Source: JBAXAB01 sp043718245
GTDB lineage: Bacteria > Patescibacteriota > Minisyncoccia > Phycocordibacterales > CAIZLB01
Direction: 5' to 3'
Assembly (NCBI GenBank): GCA_043718245.1
Contig: JAYSWB010000029.1
Span: 1 to 47,048 of the forward strand
Length of the DNA stretch: 47,048 nucleotides
Below are positions 15,817 through 23,546 of the stretch, one piece after another. The notes beneath the pieces were generated by a model. It had not been told where the DNA came from. It saw only the letters and a list, made by a program, of their open reading frames with translations, and searched no databases. The position numbers and the translations under genes were made by a program. The number at the start of each line of letters is the position of its first letter. Positions within the stretch are counted from its first letter, which is position 1.

Positions 15817-17115
15817 TTAAGAAAATATGATACTTAGCAATAAAAGAATTGTTGAGCCTGCAAGATATATATTTACATCTCTCCATTTGCCACGAAGTAC
15901 GGATAGAACTACGAATGTTGCAAAGCCCGCAAACATTGCTTTATCAAGTCCGAAAGTCCATATTGTTACAACAACCATCACCAATACAGCGAGAATGTCT
16001 GTCCAAGTGTATGACTGCAAATCCTTCTTTCCTGGGAATAGTGTCAAACCTACGAAAAATAGTGCCCCTGTTGTTGCCACAACTGGTATAAGGTTAATTA
16101 GGGGTATTAGGAATAGGAAAAGTGACATTAAAACAGCTACAACGACTGCTACAAGCCCTGTGCGTCCTCCTTCTCCAATACCAACTGCACTTTCTACATA
16201 AGTGATTAGGTTTGAAGTCCCTGTAACTGCTCCGAGAACCGTACCTCCACCGTCTACAATCAATCCCTCTTTGAGTCGTGGTAATTCTCCATTTTCATTA
16301 ACGATAGAAGTATTTCTGGTAAGACCAATGAATTTTGCGATACTTCCATAAAAATCAAGGATGAAAAGCACCAGAATAACTGACCAGATTTTTGGGTTTA
16401 AGATAATTTTAAAATCCAAAGCAAACAAACCAGAAAACATATCTTTTGAGAAGTGTATCGGGTCTATTGGCTGACCTACTCCTATAAAATGTGCGGCTAT
16501 TGATGCTCCGATAATACTTAAAAGCACCGAACCTTTTACTTTTAGAGATTTGAGAATTAGAACAAGTGCCAAGCCAATGTAAAAGATTATTGCTTCGTGT
16601 GATGCAAGCAAGCCAAGACCTTTAACTTTAATGCCTTCATACGCAAGCATTCCGCTTACTTTTAGGGCGATGAGCATAAGAAACACACCAACGGAAGCGG
16701 CTAAACCAGACTTTAATTTATCTGGTATGGCTTTTACTATATTTACTCGCAAAGAAGTGTAACTTAAAAGTACCGTAAGAACACCAGACCAAAAGACTGC
16801 TCCAAGTGCTCCTTGCCAAGTAAAACCAAGCACTCCAACAACTACATATGCGACATATGCATTCATTTCAAGTCCTGGTGCAACCGCAAAAGGGAGTCGT
16901 GCCCATAGTCCCATAACGAGAGTAGCAATGACAGAACCCACGATGGTCGCAAAGAATATAGCACTTGTGCTTAAACCCATCGCAGAGAGGATGGCTGGAT
17001 TAACTACGAAGATGTAAGAGAGAGCAAGAAAAGTTGAAATACCTGCAAAGACTTCTGTTTTGACTGTTGACCCTCGTTTACTTATCCCGAAAAACTCATT
17101 TATTTTGGCGTTCAT
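15817..17115 (-). CDS. NCS2-family (AzgA-type) purine permease
   Basis: The 432-residue polytopic membrane protein matches the AzgA-like branch of NCS2 nucleobase transporters. It shows TEVFAGISTFLALSYIFVVNP, then FAVAPGLEMNAY (the family's apg.g.na.fa signature) and ILVLFILDFYGSIAKFIGL. The family imports hypoxanthine, guanine or adenine with protons. This fits an organism that scavenges nucleobases. Length is normal for the family, and all 12-14 helices appear present. TATAAT occurs 14 bases before the ATG on the minus strand and may be its -10 box. Confidence 0.9.
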   Translation of the reverse strand: MNAKINEFFGISKRGSTVKTEVFAGISTFLALSYIFVVNPAILSAMGLSTSAIFFATIVGSVIATLVMGLWARLPFAVAPGLEMNAYVAYVVVGVLGFTWQGALGAVFWSGVLTVLLSYTSLRVNIVKAIPDKLKSGLAASVGVFLMLIALKVSGMLAYEGIKVKGLGLLASHEAIIFYIGLALVLILKSLKVKGSVLLSIIGASIAAHFIGVGQPIDPIHFSKDMFSGLFALDFKIILNPKIWSVILVLFILDFYGSIAKFIGLTRNTSIVNENGELPRLKEGLIVDGGGTVLGAVTGTSNLITYVESAVGIGEGGRTGLVAVVVAVLMSLFLFLIPLINLIPVVATTGALFFVGLTLFPGKKDLQSYTWTDILAVLVMVVVTIWTFGLDKAMFAGFATFVVLSVLRGKWRDVNIYLAGSTILLLLSIIFS

Positions 17116-17271
17116 TATGTTTTATTAAATTATAAATTAAGTCAATCTTAACACTGGGAGATAAGAAAATCTATAGAACCAGTGGTGGTATTGTCAGATA
17201 TTAGCTGCTTGTGGCAACCTGTACAGGGATGTTCATTGCCCCATTTAGGTAGATAATTTACCCACAAATAT

Positions 17272-17404
17272 TTGACATATATCAGTATTCGTGATATACT
17301 TACTTAGTAAAGTACCTTTAATAATTTTGGGCTTGGAATTGAAAGCTTTGATTGCCGTGCTAGCATCCGCTAAGCGAATTAGAACTTTCTGACCAAACCC
17401 AAAA
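17272..17404 (+). promoter_or_regulatory. consensus promoter and long structured leader of the receiver-domain gene
   Basis: TTGACA (17272-17277), a 17-base spacer and TATACT (17295-17300) are near consensus. A leader of roughly 110 bases follows. Its ends pair over 12 bases with one mismatch (17325-17336 with 17393-17404), enclosing a 56-base loop with an inner GAAAG/CTTTC pairing (17341-17345 with 17385-17389). The base of the stem ends 11 bases before the ATG. The rest of the gap back to 17116 shows only a CCTGTACAGG palindrome at 17218-17227. Confidence 0.65.
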
Positions 17405-17415
17405 ACCATTACCTT

Positions 17416-17805
17416 ATGAACCTACTCGTCATTGACAGTAATCGTCTCCTTAACCGTTTCCTGACTACTTACCTTCGTGGTAAGGGCCACCAGGCATCCA
17501 GCCTTGATGACGGCTCCAAAGCCCTTATAACCCTAGATGCCGCGAATCCGAAGTTCGATGCGGTCATCGTTAGTGCCGAAGATGTCGGCCCATTCAAAGG
17601 GAAGGCTACTATGGCGACTATCCGTCAATCGTATCCCAGCCTTACCATCGTCGCATTCGGCGGAATCGGTTACGAGGAAGAGGCGATGCAGGAGGCACGC
17701 AAAGCTGGTGCAAACGGCTTCGTCAGCAAAGGCCTCGGCCCATCGGAGATTTACCGCGCCTTGTTCCAGGTTCTGCAGGAAGCTGCCGTGCCTGCCAAGG
17801 AATAA
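17416..17805 (+). CDS. receiver-like (CheY fold) protein lacking the phospho-acceptor Asp
   Basis: The 129 residues follow the receiver fold: NLLVIDSNRLLNRFLTTYL, FDAVIVSAEDVGPF, LTIVAFGGIGYEEEAMQEA and GANGFVSKGLGPSEIYRAL. Beta strand 3 should end in the phosphorylated Asp, but it reads DAVIVS, placing Ser there. The Mg-binding acidic pair after strand 1 is reduced to one Asp (VIDSN), and the switch Thr of strand 4 is missing. Only the strand 5 Lys (VSK) remains. It is therefore probably a phosphorylation-independent pseudo-receiver. It has no output domain and no kinase nearby. The gene is GC-rich, has a consensus promoter and a structured leader, and ends at its own terminator. Confidence 0.8.
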   Translation: MNLLVIDSNRLLNRFLTTYLRGKGHQASSLDDGSKALITLDAANPKFDAVIVSAEDVGPFKGKATMATIRQSYPSLTIVAFGGIGYEEEAMQEARKAGANGFVSKGLGPSEIYRALFQVLQEAAVPAKE

Positions 17806-17831
17806 CGGCATCGGGGTTTCAATCCCCATTC

Positions 17832-17869
17832 AAAGACCCCTTCAATTTTCTACAATTGGGGGTCTTTTT
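17832..17869 (+). terminator. intrinsic terminator of the receiver-like gene
   Basis: AAGACCCC pairs with GGGGTCTT, extended by CAATT/AATTG across a small bulge, and is followed by five Ts. A smaller GGGG/CCCC hairpin precedes it at 17816-17830. Confidence 0.8.
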
Positions 17870-17936
17870 CATAAACCATATATTTGAATTTAAGTTTTCT
17901 TGTAAAAGATAGCGCAAAATAGTAGATTATAAACAA

Positions 17937-18194
17937 ATGACGGACGCCGAACGCAAAATTCTCGCTGTTTTAGATGCTGTAAAAGCCCACTGGGATTTAC
18001 ACCCTAAACAAGGATACAACACCAGAGCTGGTAGCGGTTATAGTTATAGACATCAATCTGGTCAAATAGATATATCAACCCCTAAATTAGTAAGCGACAG
18101 CAAAATTGGTTTTGAGGAAATAACCCCTATTCTTCACAAGCTTGAAGAGGAGGGGTTGTTTAGGAAGGTTGAGATATTAAGTGAATATGAATAA
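17937..18194 (+). CDS. small protein of unknown function, element-associated
   Basis: The 85-residue protein begins MTDAERKILAVLDAVKAHWD and ends in a helix-rich segment (FEEITPILHKLEEEGLFRKVE) that resembles a winged-helix recognition region. A basic tyrosine/glycine linker lies between. It sits 2 bases ahead of a 344-residue unknown gene and is probably co-transcribed with it. A DNA-binding role is plausible but unproven. Confidence 0.6.
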   Translation: MTDAERKILAVLDAVKAHWDLHPKQGYNTRAGSGYSYRHQSGQIDISTPKLVSDSKIGFEEITPILHKLEEEGLFRKVEILSEYE

Positions 18195-18196
18195 TT

Positions 18197-19231
18197 ATGT
18201 CAATTATTAGAATTACATTGCCAGAGGATTTTGATGAACAATACAAAAAATATCGTGAGAAGTTTGATGATGATAAAATGCCTGACCCGTTCCTTGCAGA
18301 ACGACTTGCTACAGCACGAAAAGACTTGCTCTTAATCAATGACGAAGAAGAGTATCAGCACGAGGTTGATAAATGGAGGCCTCTTAAGCTTATAGTTGAT
18401 GCTATATACAAGGAACTTTCTCCTTTCGGAGAAAAGGCACAGAGTGTAAAAATTGACCTTTCTAAGCTCGGAATATCAGAAAATCAAGCCCGCTCAATAC
18501 TAATGATGCTTGTATACGAGCGGGCGTGTAGATGGAGAATAAACGAAAATTCGGCTGTAATATCAACCGCTCAAATTCGCGAGTATCTGGCTGGCAATGG
18601 AATAATAGTTCCTGATTATGAGAAACTTCAGGAATTGAAAAGAGAAATAAACGACTTCTATAAATTTATGGAGCTTAAAAAGGAAGAGAAATTTCCTAAA
18701 GTTAAGCCACCATTATTGTCAAAGGATTTTGATGGTATCAGGAAAGGTCAGACAAAAGCCCTGGAAAGTGCATTAGAAAAGGAAGCTTTAAAAAAGGAAA
18801 TCGTTAGTGAAGTTAAGAGAGTTGCTGTATGGGGCGGAGAGACAGTATCCAGTCTTCCACTAATTGATTACAACGATGCTACTGGTAAGGGAAAAGTTGT
18901 CGGGAAAAATAAATTTAAATTTAAAGATGGTAGTCCTGAATACAATGTTTTCAAAATCTTATATTCAAAATTGGGAAAGAAACCTGCCAAACTAGAACGG
19001 CTGGAGGTTTTAATAGCGGGAGGTTTCTACGAAGACCATCAACAAGAACTAGACCCTACCCGAAAAACTCTTGAGACCGCTTTTATAAATGAGATTGCAA
19101 AAAACATTAGGGAGAAAACTGGTCTCAATACCGATGAGCTAGTAAATAACAGTGGTAATTTAACTCTTTTAGCACTGAAACAAGATAAAAATCCACCAAA
19201 AGTCACCAAATATGTCCCAGTTTGGGGCTAA
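18197..19231 (+). CDS. element-associated protein of unknown function
   Basis: The 344-residue soluble protein has helical N-terminal sequence, a region IDLSKLGISENQARSILMML that looks like an HTH or winged-helix segment, and a C-terminal region (KFKFKDGSPEYNVFKILYSKLGKK, LETAFINEIAKNIREKTGL) that could be another winged helix. No catalytic motif is visible. It starts 2 bases after the 85-residue gene and is closed by a terminator at 19259. It is probably a DNA-binding accessory protein of the element, based only on appearance and context. Confidence 0.65.
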   Translation: MSIIRITLPEDFDEQYKKYREKFDDDKMPDPFLAERLATARKDLLLINDEEEYQHEVDKWRPLKLIVDAIYKELSPFGEKAQSVKIDLSKLGISENQARSILMMLVYERACRWRINENSAVISTAQIREYLAGNGIIVPDYEKLQELKREINDFYKFMELKKEEKFPKVKPPLLSKDFDGIRKGQTKALESALEKEALKKEIVSEVKRVAVWGGETVSSLPLIDYNDATGKGKVVGKNKFKFKDGSPEYNVFKILYSKLGKKPAKLERLEVLIAGGFYEDHQQELDPTRKTLETAFINEIAKNIREKTGLNTDELVNNSGNLTLLALKQDKNPPKVTKYVPVWG

Positions 19232-19258
19232 ATCACCCCAAATTACCTCTAAATTAAA

Positions 19259-19298
19259 AGCTTGCAAAAGAACATAATTTGGCAAGCTACTTTTTGTT
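19259..19298 (+). terminator. intrinsic terminator
   Basis: AGCTTGC (19259-19265) pairs with GCAAGCT (19282-19288), extended by AAA/TTT with a bulge. A T-rich run follows. It closes the 17937-19231 pair. Confidence 0.7.
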
Positions 19299-19330
19299 TG
19301 GTTGACGCCTCAATCAAGTAAGTCCATTGC

Positions 19331-19371
19331 TTGCTTGGTCTAACCGAAGGCGTTCGGGTTGGGTCAAGCAA
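19331..19371 (+). promoter_or_regulatory. leader stem-loop before the recombination operon
   Basis: TTGCTTG (19331-19337) pairs with CAAGCAA (19365-19371), and an inner CCGAA/TTCGG hairpin caps it. It lies 16 bases before the first ATG of the operon (19388). Confidence 0.45.
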
Positions 19372-19387
19372 AGAGCGGGCTTGCAAA

Positions 19388-19561
19388 ATGCTCCCACAAG
19401 AAGCCATAGAAGAATACAAAAAGTTATACGAAAAACGTTTCGGCATAAAGCTTTCAGACGAGGAAGCGGCTTTTCGTGCTAACAACCTTGTGAAGCTATA
19501 TGTGGCGGTTTACGGGGTAGCTCCTGTAGAGGTAAATAAGAGCGCCAATGACCAAGTTTGA
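19388..19561 (+). CDS. small acidic protein common next to CPR integrases
   Basis: From the ATG at 19388 the product has 57 residues (MLPQEAIEEYKKLYEKRFGI, then KLSDEEAAFRANNLVKLY). I chose this start because the upstream TTG at 19331 would place the stem-loop in coding sequence. The EE.KKIY.E.FGI.LSDEEA pattern is familiar from small proteins found beside mobile elements in Patescibacteria. This comes from memory and was not checked by search. It overlaps the next gene by 14 bases, which suggests translational coupling. Function is unknown. Confidence 0.6.
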   Translation: MLPQEAIEEYKKLYEKRFGIKLSDEEAAFRANNLVKLYVAVYGVAPVEVNKSANDQV

Positions 19562-19958
19562 CCCCCGTAAAGTTTCTAAACATCAAGCATATACCATCAA
19601 GGAACTATCTGACCTTGTAAGTATGAGCCAGAAGACTTGCTGGAGGTGGATTGAACAGGGTTTGGCGACTGTGCCAGGAAGTCAGAAACCTATTCTGATA
19701 CGAGGAGATGAGGTTCAAAAGTTCATTAGAAATAAGAACTCTGGGGCAAAGGTGAAGATGAAGAGACACGAGTTCTATTGCTTCACCTGTAAGCATCCAA
19801 GACGAGCAAAACGGGGTTCAATCAGTATTTCGGGGAACACAAAAAGAGGTCTCTGTAGTGTTTGTAACGGGAAAATGTGCAAGACAATCCACCCTATCAA
19901 AAAGGACTATAAGATACCCCCAACTCCTATTCAAATGTCCATATTCGATTACATTTAA
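19548..19958 (+). CDS. HTH (excisionase/MerR-like) protein with C-terminal zinc ribbon
   Basis: The 136 residues have an N-terminal helix-turn-helix of the excisionase/MerR type (YTIKELSDLVSMSQKTCWRW then IEQGLATVPGSQKPILIRGD). A four-cysteine ribbon follows (CFTCKHPRR at about 82 and CSVCNGKMC at about 102). Proteins of this type often act as recombination directionality factors or regulators beside integrases. It lies 13 bases before the tyrosine recombinase gene in the same operon, which supports that role. Confidence 0.75.
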   Translation: MTKFDPRKVSKHQAYTIKELSDLVSMSQKTCWRWIEQGLATVPGSQKPILIRGDEVQKFIRNKNSGAKVKMKRHEFYCFTCKHPRRAKRGSISISGNTKRGLCSVCNGKMCKTIHPIKKDYKIPPTPIQMSIFDYI

Positions 19959-19971
19959 TCTTTAACACAAA

Positions 19972-21063
19972 ATGACAAATTCAAATTACAAAAATGAGCA
20001 GATTAAGAGGCAGTTTCTTGAGCACTTGAAGGGTGCTAAAGGGTTTGCTGACGACTCGCTGGATAAACACGCAGAAGCTGTTTATCAATGGCAAGTTTTT
20101 AGCGAAGATGAGGACTTTTCAACCTTCACAAAAGAGAAGGCGACAAAGTTCTGCGAGTGGCTAAAAACCAGATATGCTAAGACCGAGTCAGGCACACTAT
20201 CTTTAGCCACCCAATACAATTATTTCCGCCGTATCAAGAAATTCTTTACCTGGCTTGCTGACCAACCCGATTACAGGAGGAGTATTAAGAAAACGGATGT
20301 AGATTTCTTGCGATTATCAAAAAAGGATGCCCGCATAGCTACCTCTGGCACGACCAAGAGGATACCAACTTTTGATGAAGCAAAAAAGATTATAGAAAGC
20401 ATAGGACGCGGTAATGAGATTGATATGAGAGATAGAGCTATTCTTAGTTTTGCTCTTATTACAGGAATGCGTATCTCGGCTATAGCAACTTTGAGAATAA
20501 AAAACTTTGATAGAGAGACAGAACTAATTGACCAGAACCCAGGCGATGGGGTTCAAACAAAAAACTCAAAGAAGATTTTAACAACTTTCTTTCCTATAGG
20601 TTGGGATGAACCCAGGAAGTTTTTCCTGGAGTGGTATGACCATCAACTAGAAAGAGGGGCACGAGCTGATGAACCAATTTTTCCTTCTACGATGAAAGGA
20701 TTTTCTGAAAAGAGCTACAGTAAAACACTTGTAAGTAATGATTTTTGGAGTAGTGCGGGAGGGGCAAGAAAGATTTTTGAGAAGCGGTGTATCAATGCTG
20801 GAGTGCCATACTTCCACCCTCACTCTTTTAGGCATCTTATTGTTTCGCTTATGAGTAAAACGAGATTAACAGAGGAGGAAAAGAAAGCTGTCAGTTTAAA
20901 TCTTGGGCACGATAATGTGGGCACTACTTTTGGTTCATATGGTTATGGAGGAATGAGTCCATTGGATGCCGTAGATATTGTTAAAAAGATTACTACGGCT
21001 AGTGATGGAGAATTTTCACCTGAAGAGAAAGCTCTCATACAGAAGCTCCTTAAAAAGCTTTAA
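19972..21063 (+). CDS. tyrosine recombinase (phage-type integrase)
   Basis: The 363-residue protein has an N-terminal SAM-like core-binding domain (about 5-100) and a C-terminal catalytic domain. Catalytic residues seen are Arg167 (TGMRISAIATLR), a Lys in KNSKK (about 198-201), His284 and Arg287 (HPHSFRH), His313 (LGHDNVGTT) and the nucleophile Tyr323 or Tyr325 (GSYGYGG). It should cut and rejoin DNA through a phosphotyrosine link at an att site. It is the fourth gene of the operon and is followed after 2 bases by a serine recombinase. Confidence 0.92.
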   Translation: MTNSNYKNEQIKRQFLEHLKGAKGFADDSLDKHAEAVYQWQVFSEDEDFSTFTKEKATKFCEWLKTRYAKTESGTLSLATQYNYFRRIKKFFTWLADQPDYRRSIKKTDVDFLRLSKKDARIATSGTTKRIPTFDEAKKIIESIGRGNEIDMRDRAILSFALITGMRISAIATLRIKNFDRETELIDQNPGDGVQTKNSKKILTTFFPIGWDEPRKFFLEWYDHQLERGARADEPIFPSTMKGFSEKSYSKTLVSNDFWSSAGGARKIFEKRCINAGVPYFHPHSFRHLIVSLMSKTRLTEEEKKAVSLNLGHDNVGTTFGSYGYGGMSPLDAVDIVKKITTASDGEFSPEEKALIQKLLKKL

Positions 21064-21065
21064 AA

Positions 21066-22694
21066 ATGCTAAAATATAAGCAAATGAACGCCAAAACTGA
21101 CACAAAACTTATATACGGGAATTACAACCGAAAATCAACTGAAAGCGAAGACCGCCAAATTCTTTCTCTTGGCTCACAGATTGAAGAAGCCAAAAAGATT
21201 GCAAATGATTTGGGAATAAAAATCGTTGATAATAATGTTTTTACCGAAGCCAAATCAGCAAAGACTGCTTACAAAAGAGCCCAGTTTGAAAGAATGTTTG
21301 GACTTATTGATAAGAAAGAAATAAACGCAATCGTAACCTGGCATCCTGACCGATTATCTAGAAACTCCATTGATGCTGCTCGTCTTATTGAGCAGATGGA
21401 TAAAGGAAATCTGATTGAGATTGTTACTCCTAGCCAAACTTATAGGAATACACCGATGGATAAGTTTATGCTTATGTTCCAGTGTATGCAGGCAAAGTTG
21501 GATAATGATAATAAAGGCATAAATGTAAAAAGAGGTTTACATACGAAAGCTGGATTGGGAATGTATCCAGGCCCTGTTCCAGTTGGTTACAAAAATGATA
21601 AATATGCAGAGAAAGGAAACAAAATTCCTTTGGTAGATGAAATAAATTTTCCTTTGGTCAGAAAAATGGTTGACCTTGCCCTTACAGGAACTTATCCTGT
21701 TGCACAGATATGGAGAATTGCTAGAAACGAATGGAACTTAACAATGCCGAACGGAAAGAAAATTAGCCGACCAACCGTTTACAGAATTTTTTCCAACCCC
21801 TTTTATTATGGTAGATATGAGTATCCTTTGGGAAGTGGAAACTGGTATGACGGAATACATACACCACTAATGAATGTAGATGAATACGATAAACTTCAAG
21901 TTATTTTAGGTAAGAAAGGTAAACCTCGCCCAAAATCTCACATCTTTGATTTCACAGGAATGATGTGTTGTGGAGAATGTGGAGCGGCTATTACAGCTGA
22001 AACAAAAATAAAGAAGCAGAAGAATGGAAATATCCATATTTATGTTTACTATCACTGCACCAAAAGAATAAATCCTAATTGCTCACAAGGGTCTATAAGA
22101 GAAGAGGATTTGAAAAAGCAAATTGTAGCTGAAATTGAAAGTATAGAAATACCTTCTGAATTTCATAGTTTTGCAATGAAGTGGTTTAGGAAAGAAAATG
22201 AGAAAGAAGTATCAAGCAGAAACTCTATTGTAAATAGCCAACAGAGGGGCTACAAGGCAATTCTAGCGAAGATTGACGGCTTAATGGATATGAGAGCAGC
22301 TGGAGAGATTTCGGCGGAAGAATTTGCAGAGAGGAAACCAAAGCTATTAGCTGAAAAGGCACAATACGAAAAGTTATTTAATGACACTGGTAAAAGAATT
22401 GATGGCTGGATTGAAACTGGCGATAGAATGTTTGATTTTATTGAAAACGCTAAAGATAAGTTTAAAAATGGAAAACCAGAGGTAAAACGGTCGATACTTT
22501 CAACTCTAGGTTCGAACCTCATCTTAAAAGACAAAATACTTAGTCTGGATATAGAAAAATCGCTCTTCCCATTGAAAAGAGTCTCAAAAACATTAACCGA
22601 TATAAAGAAGCGGTTAGAACCTCTAAATAGTGTTGATAAACAAAGAGACTTTGACCATTTGTGTAGTCAAAGTCTCATCGTGCGGAGGAGGTGA
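21066..22694 (+). CDS. large serine recombinase
   Basis: The 542-residue protein has a resolvase N-terminal domain with the catalytic Ser in YNRKSTES (Ser24 counted from 21066) and the VTWHPDRLSRN Arg motif. It is followed by a recombinase domain, a zinc ribbon (CCGECGAAI... then YHCTKRINPNC) and a C-terminal coiled coil, as in large serine integrases. The start may instead be the ATG at 21084 (MNAKTDTKL), which fits the family better. Its last 17 codons are encoded by the tRNA-Ser terminator and the first bases of the tRNA 3' end. The original C-terminus may therefore have been replaced on integration. Confidence 0.9.
   Translation: MLKYKQMNAKTDTKLIYGNYNRKSTESEDRQILSLGSQIEEAKKIANDLGIKIVDNNVFTEAKSAKTAYKRAQFERMFGLIDKKEINAIVTWHPDRLSRNSIDAARLIEQMDKGNLIEIVTPSQTYRNTPMDKFMLMFQCMQAKLDNDNKGINVKRGLHTKAGLGMYPGPVPVGYKNDKYAEKGNKIPLVDEINFPLVRKMVDLALTGTYPVAQIWRIARNEWNLTMPNGKKISRPTVYRIFSNPFYYGRYEYPLGSGNWYDGIHTPLMNVDEYDKLQVILGKKGKPRPKSHIFDFTGMMCCGECGAAITAETKIKKQKNGNIHIYVYYHCTKRINPNCSQGSIREEDLKKQIVAEIESIEIPSEFHSFAMKWFRKENEKEVSSRNSIVNSQQRGYKAILAKIDGLMDMRAAGEISAEEFAERKPKLLAEKAQYEKLFNDTGKRIDGWIETGDRMFDFIENAKDKFKNGKPEVKRSILSTLGSNLILKDKILSLDIEKSLFPLKRVSKTLTDIKKRLEPLNSVDKQRDFDHLCSQSLIVRRR
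22645..22676 (-). terminator. tRNA-Ser terminator, inside the recombinase 3' end
   Basis: GAGACTTTGAC (22645-22655) pairs perfectly with 22666-22676, with a 10-base loop. On the minus strand it lies 6 bases past tRNA-Ser and continues into TTTGTTTAT. It is also coding for the recombinase on the plus strand. Confidence 0.75.
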
Positions 22695-22769
22695 GATTCG
22701 AACTCACGGTCCCCTTGCGAGGACTACAGTTTTCAAGACTGTTGCGATCGACCACTCTGCCACTCCTCC
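22683..22769 (-). tRNA. tRNA-Ser, anticodon UGA
   Basis: A class II tRNA reads on the minus strand: acceptor GGAGGAG/CTCCTCC, discriminator G, D-arm, anticodon loop CTTGAAA with anticodon TGA, a long variable arm (GTCCTCGCAAGGGGAC) and a GTTCGAATC T-loop. CCA is not encoded. The 3' end overlaps the serine recombinase stop by 12 bases. Confidence 0.92.
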
Positions 22770-22803
22770 GCGAAACATCCTATCAAAAAACCTTCTCAAA
22801 TGC

Positions 22804-22809
22804 TAGTAT
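22804..22809 (+). promoter_or_regulatory. extended -10 promoter, leaderless start of ruvX
   Basis: TGC-TAGTAT ends 9 bases before the ATG at 22819. Confidence 0.45.
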
Positions 22810-22818
22810 TCTGGCTAT

Positions 22819-23226
22819 ATGGCAAGAGCAATTGGAATCGATTATGGAAAAAGAAGGGTAGGTATCGCAATGTCCGACCCTGATAAAAAAATTGCCTTTC
22901 CGCATTCTATTATCGAAAACGATGTAGAGCTTCCAATGATAATTTCGGAACTCTGCAAACAAAACGGTGTCGATTTGGTGGTAGTAGGGGAATCCAAAGA
23001 CTTCAACAATGTCGAAAATCCGATTATGAAGGATATTAAAAAGTTTGTAGAGAAGTTTAAAACCATATCAAATCTACCAATGGTCTACGAACCAGAAACT
23101 TTGTCCTCTCACCAAGTTTCAAAAATTCAAGAAAATAATGATAATGTGGATTCAGGTGCCGCTTCGATTATTTTACAAAGTTACTTAAATAGGCTTAAAT
23201 ATAAAAATGAACAAAATAACCTTTGA
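22819..23226 (+). CDS. ruvX: RuvX/YqgF Holliday-junction resolvase-like nuclease
   Basis: The 135-residue RNase H-fold protein shows the YqgF signature: AIGIDYGKRRVGIAMSD with Asp8, the LVVVGESKDF strand, MVYEPETLSS (catalytic Glu region) and DSGAASIILQSYL. The family processes the 5' end of pre-16S rRNA and can resolve Holliday junctions. Length is typical. It begins after a leaderless-type promoter and overlaps the next gene by 20 bases. Confidence 0.92.
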   Translation: MARAIGIDYGKRRVGIAMSDPDKKIAFPHSIIENDVELPMIISELCKQNGVDLVVVGESKDFNNVENPIMKDIKKFVEKFKTISNLPMVYEPETLSSHQVSKIQENNDNVDSGAASIILQSYLNRLKYKNEQNNL

Positions 23227-23527
23227 TGACTTTGCCAAAGTCGAGATAACAATTGGAAAGATTCTTTCCGCTGAACCTGTTGTAGGGTCTGAAAAGCTTT
23301 TAAAACTAGCAGTGGACTTTGCAGAACCCACCCCAAGACAAGTTATTTCAGGCATCGCTAAATTTTTTCCTGATTTAACTGTATTGATAAATCAAAATTT
23401 TCCATTCGTGACAAACCTTGAACCGCGCATGATTATGGGCCTTGAAAGTCAGGCTATGATTCTTGCCGCATCGACTGCACTTTTGAAACCCACAGCAGAC
23501 ATTCCCGCTGGTACAAGAATTTCGTAA
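23207..23527 (+). CDS. EMAP/CsaA-type tRNA-binding domain protein
   Basis: The 106 residues match the OB-fold tRNA-binding domain found at the C-terminus of methionyl-tRNA synthetase and in free-standing Trbp/CsaA proteins: FAKVEITIGKILSAEPVVGSEKLLKLAVDF, QVISGIAKFFPD and the LEPRMIMGLESQAMILAAS strand. It probably binds tRNA or acts as a MetRS beta subunit. It overlaps the end of ruvX by 20 bases, implying coupled translation. Confidence 0.88.
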   Translation: MNKITFDDFAKVEITIGKILSAEPVVGSEKLLKLAVDFAEPTPRQVISGIAKFFPDLTVLINQNFPFVTNLEPRMIMGLESQAMILAASTALLKPTADIPAGTRIS

Positions 23528-23533
23528 AAATGT

Positions 23534-23539
23534 TATAAT
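23534..23539 (+). promoter_or_regulatory. extended -10 promoter, leaderless start of pilM
   Basis: TGT-TATAAT ends 7 bases before the ATG at 23547. It lies in the 19-base gap after the tRNA-binding protein gene. Confidence 0.6.
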
Positions 23540-23546
23540 CGAGAGC

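Larger units (their letters stand above)
17937..22694 (+). mobile_element. probable integrative element ending at tRNA-Ser
   Basis: Six same-strand genes, most only a few bases apart or overlapping, form a block: two unknown proteins, a small acidic protein, an HTH-zinc protein, a tyrosine recombinase and a serine recombinase. The last reading frame runs through the terminator and into the 3' end of tRNA-Ser, a typical integration target. I could not find a second copy of the tRNA end near 17.8-17.9 kb, so the left boundary is only the first gene and is uncertain. Confidence 0.5.

Noticed and set aside
17116..17271. Purine riboswitch before the NCS2 permease
   Set aside because: The conserved purine-aptamer loop sequences could not be found on the minus strand. 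Only a small palindrome and weak pairings are seen.
17806..17936. Left attachment site of the integrative element
   Set aside because: No repeat of the tRNA-Ser 3' end or its terminator could be found here by eye, so no att site was annotated.
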